Assembly: GCF_000819785.1 (NCBI RefSeq)
Contig: NZ_CDBK01000069.1
Coordinates: 1 to 64,000 of the forward strand
Length of the DNA: 64,000 nucleotides
Direction: 5' to 3'
Origin: Aeromonas caviae
GTDB taxonomy: Bacteria > Pseudomonadota > Gammaproteobacteria > Enterobacterales > Aeromonadaceae
The notes under the pieces were generated by a model. The model ran no database searches and was not told the DNA's origin. It saw only the letters and a list, made by a program, of their open reading frames with translations. A program made the position numbers and the translations under genes. Positions 36,740 through 49,076 of the stretch are shown here, one piece after another; position 1 is the stretch's first letter, and each line of letters opens with the position of its first letter.

Positions 36740-38386
36740 TCAGTTGCGTGAGTGCAGGCCTTTCTTCTCCAGCTGACGATAGATGATGGTCTGCTGGATG
36801 ATGGAGATGACGTTGCTCACCAGCCAGTACAGAGTCAGACCTGCCGGGAACCAGAGGAACATGAAGGTGAAGATGATCGGCATGAACTGCATCACCTTCT
36901 GCTGCATCGGGTCCGTGATGGTGGTCGGGCTCATCTTCTGCAGATACCACATGGAGGCACCCATGAGGATTGGCAGCACGAAGAAGGGGTCCTTCACCGA
37001 CAGGTCGGTGATCCACAGGGCGAACGGCGCGTGGCGCAGCTCGACAGACTCCATCAGTGCCCAGTAGAGGGCGATGAAGATGGGCATCTGTACCAGGATG
37101 GGCAGGCAGCCGCCCAGCGGGTTGACCTTCTCCTTCTTGTACAGCTCCATCATGCCCTGGGACATCTTCTGGCGATCGTCACCGAAGCGTTCCTTGAGCG
37201 CAGCCAGCTTGGGCTGGAGCATGCGCATCTTGGCCATGGAGGTGTACTGGGCCTTGGTCAGCGGGAACATGATGCCGCGCACCAGCAGGGTCAGCATGAT
37301 GATGGCCAGACCCCAGTTCTGGACGAAACCGTGGAACACGGTCAGCAGCCAGTGCAGCGGTTGGGCGATGAACCAGAGCCAGCCGTAGTCGACGGTCAGA
37401 TCCAGGTGGTTTGCCACCTTGGCCATCTGATCCTGCAGCTTGGGACCGATCCACAGCTTGCCGCTCACTTCGGCCTGCTGGCCGGCAGCGACGTCAACCA
37501 GCGGCGCCTTGTAGCCGATGATGGCCTGGTCCTTGCCCGGGATCACGCGGCTGTAGAAGCTGTTGGTGTCGTTGGCATTCGGGGCCCAGGCAGAGACGAA
37601 GTAGTGCTGCAGCATGGCGACCCAACCACCCTGGGTGGTCTTGTTCAGGTCGGCATCCTTCATCTCGTCGAAGGTGTACTTCTTGTAGCGGGAGTCTTCG
37701 CTGGAGAAGGCACCACCACGGTAGGCACTGGCCACCATGGCATGACCTTCCTGATCCTTCGGCGTGGTCATGGTCTGCTTCAGCTGACCGTAGAACTGTA
37801 CCTGGACCGGCTCGGCAGACTTGTTGTCGATCTTGTAGTCGACGCCCACGGCGTAATCACCGCGCTTGAGCACGAACTCCTTGGTGAAGACCACACCCTT
37901 GCTGTCGGTCCAGGTCATCGGAACGACGACTTGATCCTGACCATCGGCCAGCTGATAGCTGGTCTGGGCGGCTTCATAGGTGGGACGACCCTGGGCCTGG
38001 CTGTCCGGACCATTGCGACCGACCAGACCGCTCTGGGCCACATAGAGGTGGGCAGGCTGGCTGGTCAGCAGGGTGAACGGCTGTTCCTTGCCTTCTTCCA
38101 TCTTGTGGGCCAGCAGCTCGGCAGAGACGATGTCACCGCCCTGGGTGTCCAGGGTCAATTTGAGCACGTCGGAGGAGACGGTGATCAGCTTGCGCGCGGC
38201 GTTACCATTTGCTTGCTCGGAAACCTGAGGAATATCACCGGTCTGACCGGCTTCAGGTACGAAATGTTCGGTTTGGGCCACGGTAGTCGGGGCCGGCTTC
38301 GGAGCCTTGTCGGACTCCCACTGTTGCCAGAGCAAGAAGCTCACGAACAGCAAACCGATCAGGAGTAAATTGCGTTGTGATTCCAT
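36740..38386 (-). CDS. yidC: Membrane protein insertase YidC
   Basis: This 548-aa inner-membrane insertase works alone or with SecYEG. It has an N-terminal membrane helix ([17 protein letters not shown]) and a large periplasmic beta domain (about 60-340). The conserved five-helix core has [20 protein letters not shown] with the hydrophilic-groove Arg, and [20 protein letters not shown]. Length equals that of E. coli. The order rpmH-rnpA-yidD-yidC-mnmE is conserved. Confidence 0.97.
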   Translation of the reverse strand: MESQRNLLLIGLLFVSFLLWQQWESDKAPKPAPTTVAQTEHFVPEAGQTGDIPQVSEQANGNAARKLITVSSDVLKLTLDTQGGDIVSAELLAHKMEEGKEQPFTLLTSQPAHLYVAQSGLVGRNGPDSQAQGRPTYEAAQTSYQLADGQDQVVVPMTWTDSKGVVFTKEFVLKRGDYAVGVDYKIDNKSAEPVQVQFYGQLKQTMTTPKDQEGHAMVASAYRGGAFSSEDSRYKKYTFDEMKDADLNKTTQGGWVAMLQHYFVSAWAPNANDTNSFYSRVIPGKDQAIIGYKAPLVDVAAGQQAEVSGKLWIGPKLQDQMAKVANHLDLTVDYGWLWFIAQPLHWLLTVFHGFVQNWGLAIIMLTLLVRGIMFPLTKAQYTSMAKMRMLQPKLAALKERFGDDRQKMSQGMMELYKKEKVNPLGGCLPILVQMPIFIALYWALMESVELRHAPFALWITDLSVKDPFFVLPILMGASMWYLQKMSPTTITDPMQQKVMQFMPIIFTFMFLWFPAGLTLYWLVSNVISIIQQTIIYRQLEKKGLHSRN

Positions 38387-38391
38387 AGTCT

Positions 38392-38640
38392 TCAGTTTCT
38401 TCGCTTTGGTTGCGGAACCGGGTCATAACCACCCTCGGATAAGGGATGGCATTTTAATAGACGTTTGCTGGCTAACCAAACGCCTTTTATGAAACCGTGA
38501 AGTCGGATTGCTTCTATCGCAAATTGGGAACAAGTCGGGGTGAAACGGCAGCGCGGCCCGAGCAGGGGACTAATGATTAGCTGATACAGGCGTATCAGTT
38601 TGATTGCTACCCATTGCAACGGCGTGACAGAGTGCGCCAT
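38392..38640 (-). CDS. yidD: Membrane protein insertion efficiency factor YidD
   Basis: This 82-aa protein has the YidD signature [20 protein letters not shown] and the terminal GGYDPVP. It is a small membrane-associated basic protein that aids insertion by YidC. Its start overlaps the 3' end of rnpA by 34 nt, a common arrangement, and it ends 6 bp before yidC. A longer in-frame reading frame upstream is only an rnpA shadow. Confidence 0.93.
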   Translation of the reverse strand: MAHSVTPLQWVAIKLIRLYQLIISPLLGPRCRFTPTCSQFAIEAIRLHGFIKGVWLASKRLLKCHPLSEGGYDPVPQPKRRN

Positions 38641-38966
38641 AGCTTTTCCAGTAACTTGAACAGCGCTTCGTTGTCCATCTCCTTCACGCCACCCTTGGCG
38701 ATCACGACGATGTCGATAGCGGGCAGATTGGCTTGATTGAGGCGAAAACTTTCCCGAACCACTCGTTTTACACGGTTGCGCCAGACGGCACGCTTGAGCG
38801 CCTTTTTGGGCACGGCGAGGCCAAGACGGGGGTGTTCGAGGGAGTTGGGGCAAGCAAGAAGCGTAATTTGCGGAGAAGCGGCCCGGACAGGCTCGGCGAA
38901 AACGCGTTTGAAGTGTTCGGGAGTTAACAGACGTAACTCCCGAGAGAAGGTGTGCTGGGTAGGCAT
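38607..38966 (-). CDS. rnpA: Ribonuclease P protein component
   Basis: This 119-aa basic protein assists the RNA subunit of RNase P in tRNA 5' maturation. It has the RNP motif [19 protein letters not shown] and the N-terminal [17 protein letters not shown]. Its start overlaps the rpmH stop by one base (TAATG), so translation is likely coupled. Confidence 0.96.
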   Translation of the reverse strand: MPTQHTFSRELRLLTPEHFKRVFAEPVRAASPQITLLACPNSLEHPRLGLAVPKKALKRAVWRNRVKRVVRESFRLNQANLPAIDIVVIAKGGVKEMDNEALFKLLEKLWRTLSRRCNG

Positions 38967-39100
38967 TAGACTACCAGGCGGGCACGACCCTTGGCACGAC
39001 GAGCGGCCAGAACTTTGCGGCCGTTGGCAGTAGCCATGCGAGCGCGGAAACCGTGAGAGCGCTTGCGCTTCAGGTTGGACGGTTGAAAAGTACGTTTCAT
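38966..39100 (-). CDS. rpmH: 50S ribosomal protein L34
   Basis: This 44-aa protein starts [20 protein letters not shown] and ends KGRARLVV, almost identical to other gamma-proteobacterial L34 proteins. It is the first gene of the rpmH-rnpA-yidD-yidC cluster. In many bacteria it is divergent from and adjacent to dnaA; here a transporter operon lies between. Confidence 0.97.
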   Translation of the reverse strand: MKRTFQPSNLKRKRSHGFRARMATANGRKVLAARRAKGRARLVV

Positions 39101-39298
39101 GATTCGATTCCGTATTTCTGTACAGTTTTGATTGTCACACTTAGCCGACGCGCCAGCTATAGCGTGTGACGACTAGCAAAAGAGGCCGAATTCTAAACAG
39201 AGTTCAGCTTCTCGTCAATCCGCCGTTCCTTTCCATCTCGCCCCGTTCGTCGACCGAGCGGGATAATCTGGCAGGATCCGGAGGATCAAGGGCCCCGA

Positions 39299-39326
39299 AT
39301 TATACTGGCAACCCGGGGTTAAACAA
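39299..39326 (-). promoter_or_regulatory. Candidate rpmH promoter
   Basis: On the minus strand there is TTGTTT (39321-39326), a 16-bp spacer and a perfect TATAAT (39299-39304), about 200 bp upstream of rpmH. The intervening 39101-39298 leader shows two GGATC sites and no further gene. Confidence 0.65.
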
Positions 39327-39336
39327 GGATCCCTCA

Positions 39337-39359
39337 AGAAAAAAGGCGGCCAGGCCGCC
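39337..39359 (-). terminator. Terminator of the cystine-type ABC operon
   Basis: On the minus strand GGCGGCC-T-GGCCGCC is followed by a run of T. It lies just past the stop codon at 39370 and before the rpmH promoter. Confidence 0.8.
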
Positions 39360-39369
39360 AAAGAGAGAG

Positions 39370-40104
39370 CTATTTAAGTACTTTGCGCAGGAACTCCCGG
39401 GTACGGGGATCCTGCGGATCGACCAATATCTGATCCGGCGGGCCCTGCTCCACGATCCGGCCTCCTTCCATGAAGATCACCCGATCGGCGACATCACGGG
39501 CAAACTCGATCTCGTGGGTCACCACCACCATGGTCTGGTGCTGGCGGGCGAGCTGCTTCATCAGGCCCAGCACCTCGTCGACCCACTCGGGATCGAGGGC
39601 GGAGGTGGGCTCGTCAAACAGGATCACCTTGGAGTGGGCCGCCATGGCCCGGCCGATGCCGACGCGCTGTTGCTGGCCGCCGGAGAGGGAGGCCGGGTAG
39701 GCATCCTGTTTCTCGGCGAGGCCGATGTCCTTGAGTATGCCCAGGGCAGTGGCACGAGCCTCCGCCTTCGGCTGCTTCCAGACGGTGATCAGCCCCTCGG
39801 CGATGTTGTCCAGCGCCGTCTTGTTGGCGAACAGGGCGTAGTTCTGGAACACGAAAGAGGCGCGTTTGCGCAGTTCGATGGCCTGCTGGTCGCTGGCCTT
39901 GGCCAGATCCACGGCGAGGTCATCGATGACGAGCCGCCCTGCATCCGGGGTTTCCAGCAGGTTGAGGCAGCGCAGCAGAGTCGACTTGCCGGTACCGGAG
40001 GGGCCGATGATGACGACAATCTCCCCCTTCTTTACCTCAAGATCGATGCCGTTGAGCACCTGATTTCCGTCATAGGCCTTGGAGAGACCCGTTAGGTTGA
40101 TCAT
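39370..40104 (-). CDS. Polar amino acid (cystine-type) ABC transporter ATPase
   Basis: This 244-aa ATPase of the PAAT family (GlnQ/TcyN-like) has Walker [10 protein letters not shown], signature [14 protein letters not shown], Walker [16 protein letters not shown] and switch His in VVTHEIEFA. It is the last gene of a three-gene operon with a permease 12 bp upstream and a binding protein before that. The substrate is inferred from the binding protein. Confidence 0.92.
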   Translation of the reverse strand: MINLTGLSKAYDGNQVLNGIDLEVKKGEIVVIIGPSGTGKSTLLRCLNLLETPDAGRLVIDDLAVDLAKASDQQAIELRKRASFVFQNYALFANKTALDNIAEGLITVWKQPKAEARATALGILKDIGLAEKQDAYPASLSGGQQQRVGIGRAMAAHSKVILFDEPTSALDPEWVDEVLGLMKQLARQHQTMVVVTHEIEFARDVADRVIFMEGGRIVEQGPPDQILVDPQDPRTREFLRKVLK

Positions 40105-40116
40105 GACAGGCCTCCT

Positions 40117-40785
40117 TTAATAAGCACGGTTCAGCCGCACTTCCAGCAGATGCTGCAAGCGGGTGAAGAAGATGACCACCACCCAGTAGATCAGCGCCAC
40201 CGCCATGAAGCTCTCGAAGAACTTGAAGGAGGAGGCCGCTTCCATCTGGGCCTTGCCCATGATCTCCGCCACACCCAGGGTAAACGCCAGGGAGGTGCTC
40301 TTGATCATGTCGATGAAGTAGTTCATCAGCGATGGTGTCGCGATGCGGGCCGCCTGGGGCAGGATGATCCGCTGCATCGCCTGCAGCCGACTCATGCCGA
40401 TACTGAGGGCGGCTTCCATCTGGCTCTTGTGGATGCCGAGAATGGCTGCCCGGATCGACTCGGCCATGTAGGCGGCAAAGTGCAGGGTCAGGCCGATGAT
40501 GGCGGCGGTAAAGGCATCCATCCCCACGAAGATGGGGAAGAGCTGCGGCAGCCCGTAATAGAGCAGGAACAGCTGGACGAGCAGCGGTGTACCCCGGAAG
40601 AACGAGATATACAGCATCGCCAGCCAGTGAAGTGCGGGAACGCGAAACACCCGTACTATCGCCAGGATCAGCGACAGTACGAGTGACAATACGAATCCCC
40701 ACAGGGCCATTTCCATCGTGGTGCCCAGGTATTTGAGCAGGATGGGAAACAGCCCTAGCGTGTACTCGAGGTCAAATTCCATCAT
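40117..40785 (-). CDS. Polar amino acid (cystine-type) ABC permease
   Basis: This 222-aa His/Glu/Gln/Arg-type permease has about five membrane helices and the conserved segment SFFRGTPLLVQLFLLYYGLP. Its EAA-like loop is AESIRAAILGIHKSQMEAA, which contacts the ATPase. The stop lies 12 bp before the ATPase gene and the start is directly after the binding-protein stop. Confidence 0.92.
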   Translation of the reverse strand: MMEFDLEYTLGLFPILLKYLGTTMEMALWGFVLSLVLSLILAIVRVFRVPALHWLAMLYISFFRGTPLLVQLFLLYYGLPQLFPIFVGMDAFTAAIIGLTLHFAAYMAESIRAAILGIHKSQMEAALSIGMSRLQAMQRIILPQAARIATPSLMNYFIDMIKSTSLAFTLGVAEIMGKAQMEAASSFKFFESFMAVALIYWVVVIFFTRLQHLLEVRLNRAY

Positions 40786-41544
40786 TTATTTGCTGGTGAT
40801 GTCCGCTGCGAACCATTTTTCGGAGATTTTGGTCAGGGTGCCGTCTTTGCGCATGGCGGTGAGGGCATCGTCAACCTTCTTCAGCACGGCCTGCTTCTCC
40901 GGGGTCTTCAGGAAGGGCAGGGCATTCTCGATGGTTTCGAACGGTGCACCTGCCTGTTGCAGCGGCAGCTTGGATTCCTTGATCAGCTGGGCGGTGGAGA
41001 CGCGGTCCATCACGAAGGCGTCGATGCGGCCCAGGGCGACATCCTGCTCGAAGGCGGAGTCATAGGTACGGATATCGATCTTCTTGTTGGGGTCGTTCTT
41101 GCGCAGCAGCTCTTCGAAGTTGGAGCCCAGGTTGACGGCGACCTTCTTGCCTTCCAGATCCTTGATGCCGTGGATGGTGTTGTTGCCCTTGCGGACCACG
41201 ATCTGGGCACCGTCATAGACATAGGGCTGGGAGAAGGCGTACTTGGCCTTGCGCTCGTCGGTGATGGTGATCTGGTTGGAGATGGTGTCGACGCGGCCGG
41301 TTTCCAGCATGCCGAACAGGCCGGAGAAGCTGGCGGTCACGAACTCGACCTTGTAGCCGGTGCGCTCACCGATCTGGTTCCACATGTCCACCTCGAAGCC
41401 CTGCAGTTTGTCCTGCTTGACGAAAGTGAACGGGAAATATTTGCCGGACATGCCGACCTTGATGGTTTCCTGGGCGATGGCCTGGCCGGACAGGCTGGCC
41501 AGCAGAATGGCGGCGCCGGAAATCAGCTTGATGGTAGTTTTCAT
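40786..41544 (-). CDS. Periplasmic amino acid-binding protein, cystine-type
   Basis: This 252-aa SBP family 3 protein has a signal peptide (about 1-24, ending GQAIA). Segments such as RVDTISNQITITDERKAKY and KVAVNLGSNFEELLRKNDP resemble the E. coli cystine-binding protein TcyJ/FliY. It captures the amino acid and passes it to the permease. Cystine as substrate is probable but not certain, because related proteins bind other polar amino acids. The upstream 41545-41698 region is very AT-rich and shared with the dnaA upstream region. Confidence 0.88.
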   Translation of the reverse strand: MKTTIKLISGAAILLASLSGQAIAQETIKVGMSGKYFPFTFVKQDKLQGFEVDMWNQIGERTGYKVEFVTASFSGLFGMLETGRVDTISNQITITDERKAKYAFSQPYVYDGAQIVVRKGNNTIHGIKDLEGKKVAVNLGSNFEELLRKNDPNKKIDIRTYDSAFEQDVALGRIDAFVMDRVSTAQLIKESKLPLQQAGAPFETIENALPFLKTPEKQAVLKKVDDALTAMRKDGTLTKISEKWFAADITSK

Positions 41545-41698
41545 GGGGATTCCTCTCTCTGTAGTGCTGTATTTTTAGTTGTAATCACGGGTTGGCGCTG
41601 ATGTTATTGGAATAAAATATAAAAAATAAATGATATTTGGTTATATAAAATAACTATGGTCGCAGCGCGCCATTCTGTCCACATTGACGATATCCGGC

Positions 41699-41817
41699 TG
41701 TGGGTAACTTTGGGGATGAAATGGGATCCTGGGGCGTTGGATCCTTGAAAGTCAAGGATCTTATTTGCTGGATCCGTGCGGCAGCAACTGGAGATCCGGC
41801 CACTAAAAACGTAGAAT
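41699..41817 (+). promoter_or_regulatory. dnaA promoter region with DnaA box and GATC cluster
   Basis: A DnaA-like box TTACCCACA lies on the minus strand at 41699-41707. GATC sites cluster through 41725-41795. A candidate promoter is TGGAGA (41789-41794), 17 bp, TAGAAT (41812-41817), about 40 bp before dnaA. E. coli dnaA is also autoregulated and sequestered through DnaA boxes and GATC sites. Confidence 0.55.
41740..41760. repeat. Perfect 9-bp inverted repeat carrying GATC at both ends
   Basis: GATCCTTGA (41740-41748) and TCAAGGATC (41752-41760) are exact reverse complements around a 3-bp centre. Each outer end is a GATC site. It lies upstream of the likely dnaA promoter and may be an operator or a SeqA target. 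Confidence 0.7.
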
Positions 41818-41854
41818 AGCCGGTCTTTACTTAATCAATTGACGGGAGTCTAGA

Positions 41855-43225
41855 GTGACTGCTTCGCTATGGCAGCAGTGCCTTAACCGGCTGCAAGATG
41901 AGTTGCCCTCGGCAGAATTCAGCATGTGGATCCGGCCGCTTCAAGCGGAGTTGAGTGACAATACTCTGACCCTGTATGCACCGAACCGCTTTGTTCTGGA
42001 CTGGGTACGCGACAAGTACCTGCTCCGGGTCAACGGCATCATCAACGAGCTGTGCGGAGCCGACGCTCCCACCCTGCGTTTTGATATCGGCAATCGCCCT
42101 CATCCCGTCGCGGTCGCCAGGGCGCCGGCCCGTGGTGTCGATGCTGTGAATAACTCTCCCAAGAGCTGGGAAAACAAGGCCGAAAACAAGCCCGAGCCAA
42201 ACCACAAGAGCAACACCAACGTGAACTATACCTTCGAGAATTTCGTCGAGGGTAAGTCCAACCAGCTGGCCCGTGCGGCCGCCCGTCAGGTGGCCGACAA
42301 TCCGGGTGGTGCCTACAACCCGCTGTTCCTCTATGGCGGCACCGGCCTGGGCAAGACCCACCTGCTGCACGCCGTTGGCAATGCCATCAAGGATCGCAAG
42401 AAAGACGCCAAAGTCATCTACATGCACTCCGAACGGTTCGTGCAGGACATGGTGAAGGCGCTGCAGAATAACGCCATTGAAGAGTTCAAGCGTTATTACC
42501 GTAGCGTCGATGCCCTGCTCATCGATGACATCCAGTTCTTCGCCAACAAGGAGCGCTCCCAGGAGGAGTTCTTCCACACCTTCAATGCCCTGCTTGAAGG
42601 CAACCAACAGATCATTCTGACCTCGGACCGCTATCCGAAAGAGATCAACGGGGTGGAAGATCGTCTCAAGTCCCGCTTCGGCTGGGGACTCACGGTGGCG
42701 ATCGAGCCGCCCGAGCTGGAGACCCGGGTTGCCATCCTGATGCGCAAGGCGGACGAGAACCAGATCCATCTGCCGGACGAAGTGGCCTTCTTCATCGCCA
42801 AACGACTTCGCTCCAACGTCCGTGAACTGGAAGGCGCCCTCAACCGGGTGATCGCCAATGCCAACTTCACCGGCCGCGCCATCAACATCGACTTCGTGCG
42901 CGAGGCGCTGCGCGATCTCCTGGCCTTGCAGGAGAAGCTGGTTACCATCGACAACATCCAGAAGACGGTGGCGGAGTACTACAAGATCAAGCTGGCGGAT
43001 CTGCTCTCCAAGCGTCGCTCCCGTTCCGTTGCCCGCCCGCGCCAGCTGGCGATGGCGCTGGCCAAGGAGCTGACCAACCACAGCTTGCCTGAGATAGGGG
43101 ATGCCTTTGGTGGCCGTGACCACACCACGGTTCTTCATGCCTGTCGCAAGATCGAGCAGCTGAAGGAAGAGAGTCACGACATCAAGGAAGACTATTCCAA
43201 CCTGATCCGTACCCTTTCTTCCTGA
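41855..43225 (+). CDS. dnaA: Chromosomal replication initiator DnaA
   Basis: This 456-aa AAA+ initiator has domain I (about 1-90), a flexible domain II (about 90-125) and domain III with Walker [10 protein letters not shown] and Walker [10 protein letters not shown]. Domain IV carries the DnaA-box-binding signature [15 protein letters not shown]. The start codon is GTG at 41855, common for dnaA, preceded by GGGAG. It binds the boxes in oriC, 15 kb away, and probably its own promoter. The last codons are part of a tandem duplication with the dnaN leader. Confidence 0.98.
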   Translation: MTASLWQQCLNRLQDELPSAEFSMWIRPLQAELSDNTLTLYAPNRFVLDWVRDKYLLRVNGIINELCGADAPTLRFDIGNRPHPVAVARAPARGVDAVNNSPKSWENKAENKPEPNHKSNTNVNYTFENFVEGKSNQLARAAARQVADNPGGAYNPLFLYGGTGLGKTHLLHAVGNAIKDRKKDAKVIYMHSERFVQDMVKALQNNAIEEFKRYYRSVDALLIDDIQFFANKERSQEEFFHTFNALLEGNQQIILTSDRYPKEINGVEDRLKSRFGWGLTVAIEPPELETRVAILMRKADENQIHLPDEVAFFIAKRLRSNVRELEGALNRVIANANFTGRAINIDFVREALRDLLALQEKLVTIDNIQKTVAEYYKIKLADLLSKRRSRSVARPRQLAMALAKELTNHSLPEIGDAFGGRDHTTVLHACRKIEQLKEESHDIKEDYSNLIRTLSS

Positions 43226-43322
43226 TAACGGAACGGAGTGCACAGATGCAGATTGCATGTTCCAGCCTGATCCGAATCCTTTCCTCCCAATAACAACGGA
43301 GAGCACAGATGCAGCTCGAAAT
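43195..43322. repeat. Imperfect 65-bp tandem duplication at the dnaA/dnaN junction
   Basis: Unit A (43195-43259) covers the dnaA C-terminal codons, stop, ribosome site and an ATG. Unit B (43260-43322) repeats the same order with scattered changes and a 2-bp indel, and ends in the true dnaN start at 43309. Shared blocks include CCTGATCCG, CGGAG and CACAGATGCAG. Copy A's ATG is at 43246. Confidence 0.85.
43246..43293 (+). CDS. 15-codon upstream reading frame before dnaN
   Basis: The frame ATG...TAA encodes MQIACSSLIRILSSQ. It is created by the tandem duplication: its first codons copy the dnaN start and its end copies the DnaA tail (SNLIRTLSS in DnaA, SSLIRILSSQ here). A GGAG ribosome site copied from dnaN precedes it, and it ends 15 bp before the true dnaN start. 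It may be translated and coupled to dnaN, or be a neutral relic. No expression evidence is available. Confidence 0.4.
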   Translation: MQIACSSLIRILSSQ

Positions 43323-44412
43323 TAGCCGTGAGGCCCTGTTACGTCCCCTGCAACTGGTGTCCGGTGCCCTGGGTGGCCGGCCGACCCTGCCCATCCTCGG
43401 CAACGTCCTGCTCGATGTCAGCAATGGCCTGCTGTCGCTGACCGGGACCGATCTCGAGGTGGAGATGATCGGACAGGTCTATCTCAACAGCGACAGCCAG
43501 GATGGCCGCACCACAGTGCCGGCGCGCAAGCTGCTGGACATCTGTCGCGGTCTGCCGGAGGGGGCGGAGATCCGCCTCAGCACCGAGGGAGAGCGCCTCA
43601 TCATCCGTTCCGGCCGCTCCCGCTTCAACCTGTCGACCCTGCCGGCGACCGAATACCCGAACATCGAGGATTGGGAATCCGTGCTCGAGTTCGACATCAG
43701 CCAGCTGGAGCTGAAAAAACTCATCGACGCGACCCAGTTCTCCATGGCGAGCCAGGACGTGCGCTACTACCTGAACGGCATGCTGTTCGAGAGCGAAGGA
43801 CACGGCCTGCGTACCGTGGCGACGGACGGTCACCGGCTGGCCACCTGCCGCCGCGAAGTGGTAACGGAATCGCTGCCCGATCATCAGGTTATCCTGCCAC
43901 GCAAAGGGGTGCTGGAACTGGTGCGCCTGCTGGAAGCGGAAGACAAGCCGGTAAGGCTGCAAGTGGGCCGCAGCAATCTGCGCGCCGCCCTGGATGGCTT
44001 CATTTTCACCTCCAAGCTGGTGGATGGCCGTTTCCCGGACTGGCGCCGCGTCATCCCCCGGGGGAGTGACAAGGCCCTGATCGCCGGTCGCGAGGATCTG
44101 CGCCAGGCCTTTGCCCGTGCCGCCATCCTCTCCAACGAGAAATTCCGTGGGGTGCGTCTCAATCTGCAGGAAAACCTGCTGCGCATCACCGCCAACAACC
44201 CGGAACAGGAAGAAGCCGAAGAGCTGCTTGACGTACAATACGCCGCTGGCGAGATGGAGATCGGCTTCAACGTCTCCTATGTGCTGGACGTGTTGAATAC
44301 GTTAAAATGTGACCAAATCCGGATCAGCCTGAGCGATTCCATCAGCAGCGCCATTATTGAGGATTTTGAGAACCAAGATGCCCAGTACGTGGTGATGCCG
44401 ATGCGGATCTAG
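43309..44412 (+). CDS. dnaN: DNA polymerase III beta sliding clamp
   Basis: This 367-aa processivity clamp has three repeated clamp domains. It starts MQLEISREALLRPLQLVSGA and ends AQYVVMPMRI, both typical; the C-terminal MPMR motif is conserved. It forms a dimeric ring that tethers the replicative polymerase and recruits Hda, MutS and other partners. It lies between dnaA and recF in the standard order. The start at 43309 is supported by CGGAGAG and by homology; the earlier ATG at 43246 is out of context. Confidence 0.97.
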   Translation: MQLEISREALLRPLQLVSGALGGRPTLPILGNVLLDVSNGLLSLTGTDLEVEMIGQVYLNSDSQDGRTTVPARKLLDICRGLPEGAEIRLSTEGERLIIRSGRSRFNLSTLPATEYPNIEDWESVLEFDISQLELKKLIDATQFSMASQDVRYYLNGMLFESEGHGLRTVATDGHRLATCRREVVTESLPDHQVILPRKGVLELVRLLEAEDKPVRLQVGRSNLRAALDGFIFTSKLVDGRFPDWRRVIPRGSDKALIAGREDLRQAFARAAILSNEKFRGVRLNLQENLLRITANNPEQEEAEELLDVQYAAGEMEIGFNVSYVLDVLNTLKCDQIRISLSDSISSAIIEDFENQDAQYVVMPMRI

Positions 44413-44414
44413 TC

Positions 44415-47926
<3,512 letters not shown>

Positions 47927-47947
47927 TCAGACGGTCCGACAACCATC

Positions 47948-47974
47948 AAAAGCCGCTCCTCGTGAGCGGCTTTT
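47948..47974 (+). terminator. Terminator after gyrB
   Basis: AAAAGCCGCTC (47948-47958), a 5-base loop and GAGCGGCTTTT (47964-47974) with further T residues. It ends the dnaA-dnaN-recF-gyrB transcript. Confidence 0.9.
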
Positions 47975-48001
47975 TGTTTTTTGGGCGGAAGGGAGAGGGC
48001 G

Positions 48002-48017
48002 CGTTCCACGTGAAACA
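48002..48017. promoter_or_regulatory. parS: parS site downstream of gyrB
   Basis: CGTTCCACGTGAAACA matches the parS consensus at 15 of 16 positions. It lies between the gyrB terminator and the end of the convergent GlxA-type gene. Confidence 0.9.
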
Positions 48018-48025
48018 TGAGGGAC

Positions 48026-48991
48026 CTAGACTCTGTCACCACGAAAGGTGCGGCGCCACTCCCGCGGCGACACCCCGAATCGGGTGCGAAAGTGCTTGCG
48101 CAATATGGTGGCAGACCCGAGCCCCACCAGTTCGGCGATGCGTTCCACGGTGTGGGAGCTGGACTCCAGCAGCGTCTGGCTGCGGCGAAGACGCTCCGCC
48201 ATCAGCCACTCCCCGAGGGAGAGACCGGTGGCGAGCTGGAAGCGGCGGCTAAAGGTGCGTCGGCTCATCATGCAATGTTCCGCCAGGCTGTCCAGGGTGT
48301 GGGGCGCGGCCAGGTGCAGGCGCAGGTGATCGAACAGCTGGTTGATCCTGGCATCCCGGGTGGAGGCGGGTACCGGCTGCTCGATGAATTGGGCCTGGCC
48401 ACCCTCCCGGTGGGGAGGCACCACCAGCCGCCTGGCCAGCTTGTTGGCAATCTGGCTGCCGTGATGCTGGCGAACCAGATAGAGGCAGCAGTCCAGGCTG
48501 GCGGCGGTGCCAGCCGAGGTGATGAGCCCGTCGTCGTCGACGTAGAGGGCATTGGTATCGAGCCGCACCCGGGGGAAGCGCTGGACGAACTCCTGTTCAA
48601 ATTCCCAGTGGGTGGCGGCACCGCGCCCGTCCAGCAGGCCGGCATAGGCCAGCACATAGGTACCGAGACAGAGCCCCACGATCTGGGCTCCCCTGATCCG
48701 GGCGGCAACCAGGGCATCGAGCAGGGGTTGGGCGGGGCGCTCGGCCGGATCGCGCCAGAAGGGGATGATGATGATATCCGCCTCCAGCAGACCCTCCAGG
48801 CCATAGTCGGCCTCCATGCGAAAGCCCTGGGAGGAGGCGGGTTGCCGCGTGTCATCCCCGGCGCAGAGTCTCAGCTCGAACAACGACTGGCCCGGCATCA
48901 TCTTGTCGCCAAAGATGAGGCAGGGCACCGAGCAGTGAAAGGGGCTGAAGCGATCGAAGGTGATGACGGCGACGATAAGGGGACGGGGCAT
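48026..48991 (-). CDS. GlxA-family AraC-type transcriptional regulator
   Basis: This 321-aa protein has an N-terminal DJ-1/PfpI (class I amidotransferase-like) domain (about 1-190) with the elbow VGLCLGTYVLAYAGLL. A C-terminal AraC helix-turn-helix pair (about 215-315) contains MSRRTFSRRFQLATGLSLGE. The enzyme-like domain of this family is usually a ligand sensor. The start at 48991 has AAGGAG at good spacing. A metallo-hydrolase gene lies 85 bp upstream on the same strand and is the likely target or operon partner. The effector is unknown. Confidence 0.9.
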   Translation of the reverse strand: MPRPLIVAVITFDRFSPFHCSVPCLIFGDKMMPGQSLFELRLCAGDDTRQPASSQGFRMEADYGLEGLLEADIIIIPFWRDPAERPAQPLLDALVAARIRGAQIVGLCLGTYVLAYAGLLDGRGAATHWEFEQEFVQRFPRVRLDTNALYVDDDGLITSAGTAASLDCCLYLVRQHHGSQIANKLARRLVVPPHREGGQAQFIEQPVPASTRDARINQLFDHLRLHLAAPHTLDSLAEHCMMSRRTFSRRFQLATGLSLGEWLMAERLRRSQTLLESSSHTVERIAELVGLGSATILRKHFRTRFGVSPREWRRTFRGDRV

Positions 48992-49076
48992 GGTGGCAAA
49001 CTCCTTTGCACTCGGATCCCCATCATACGGGGCAGCAACAGAAAGCCGAAGAGCCATGTGGTGCCCGGCCCCTCGC

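Noticed and set aside
41699-41817. Possibility that the GATC-rich dnaA upstream region is a second origin
   Set aside because: It lacks tandem AT-rich 13-mers and has only one weak DnaA box. The mnmG-mioC spacer has the full set of origin features.
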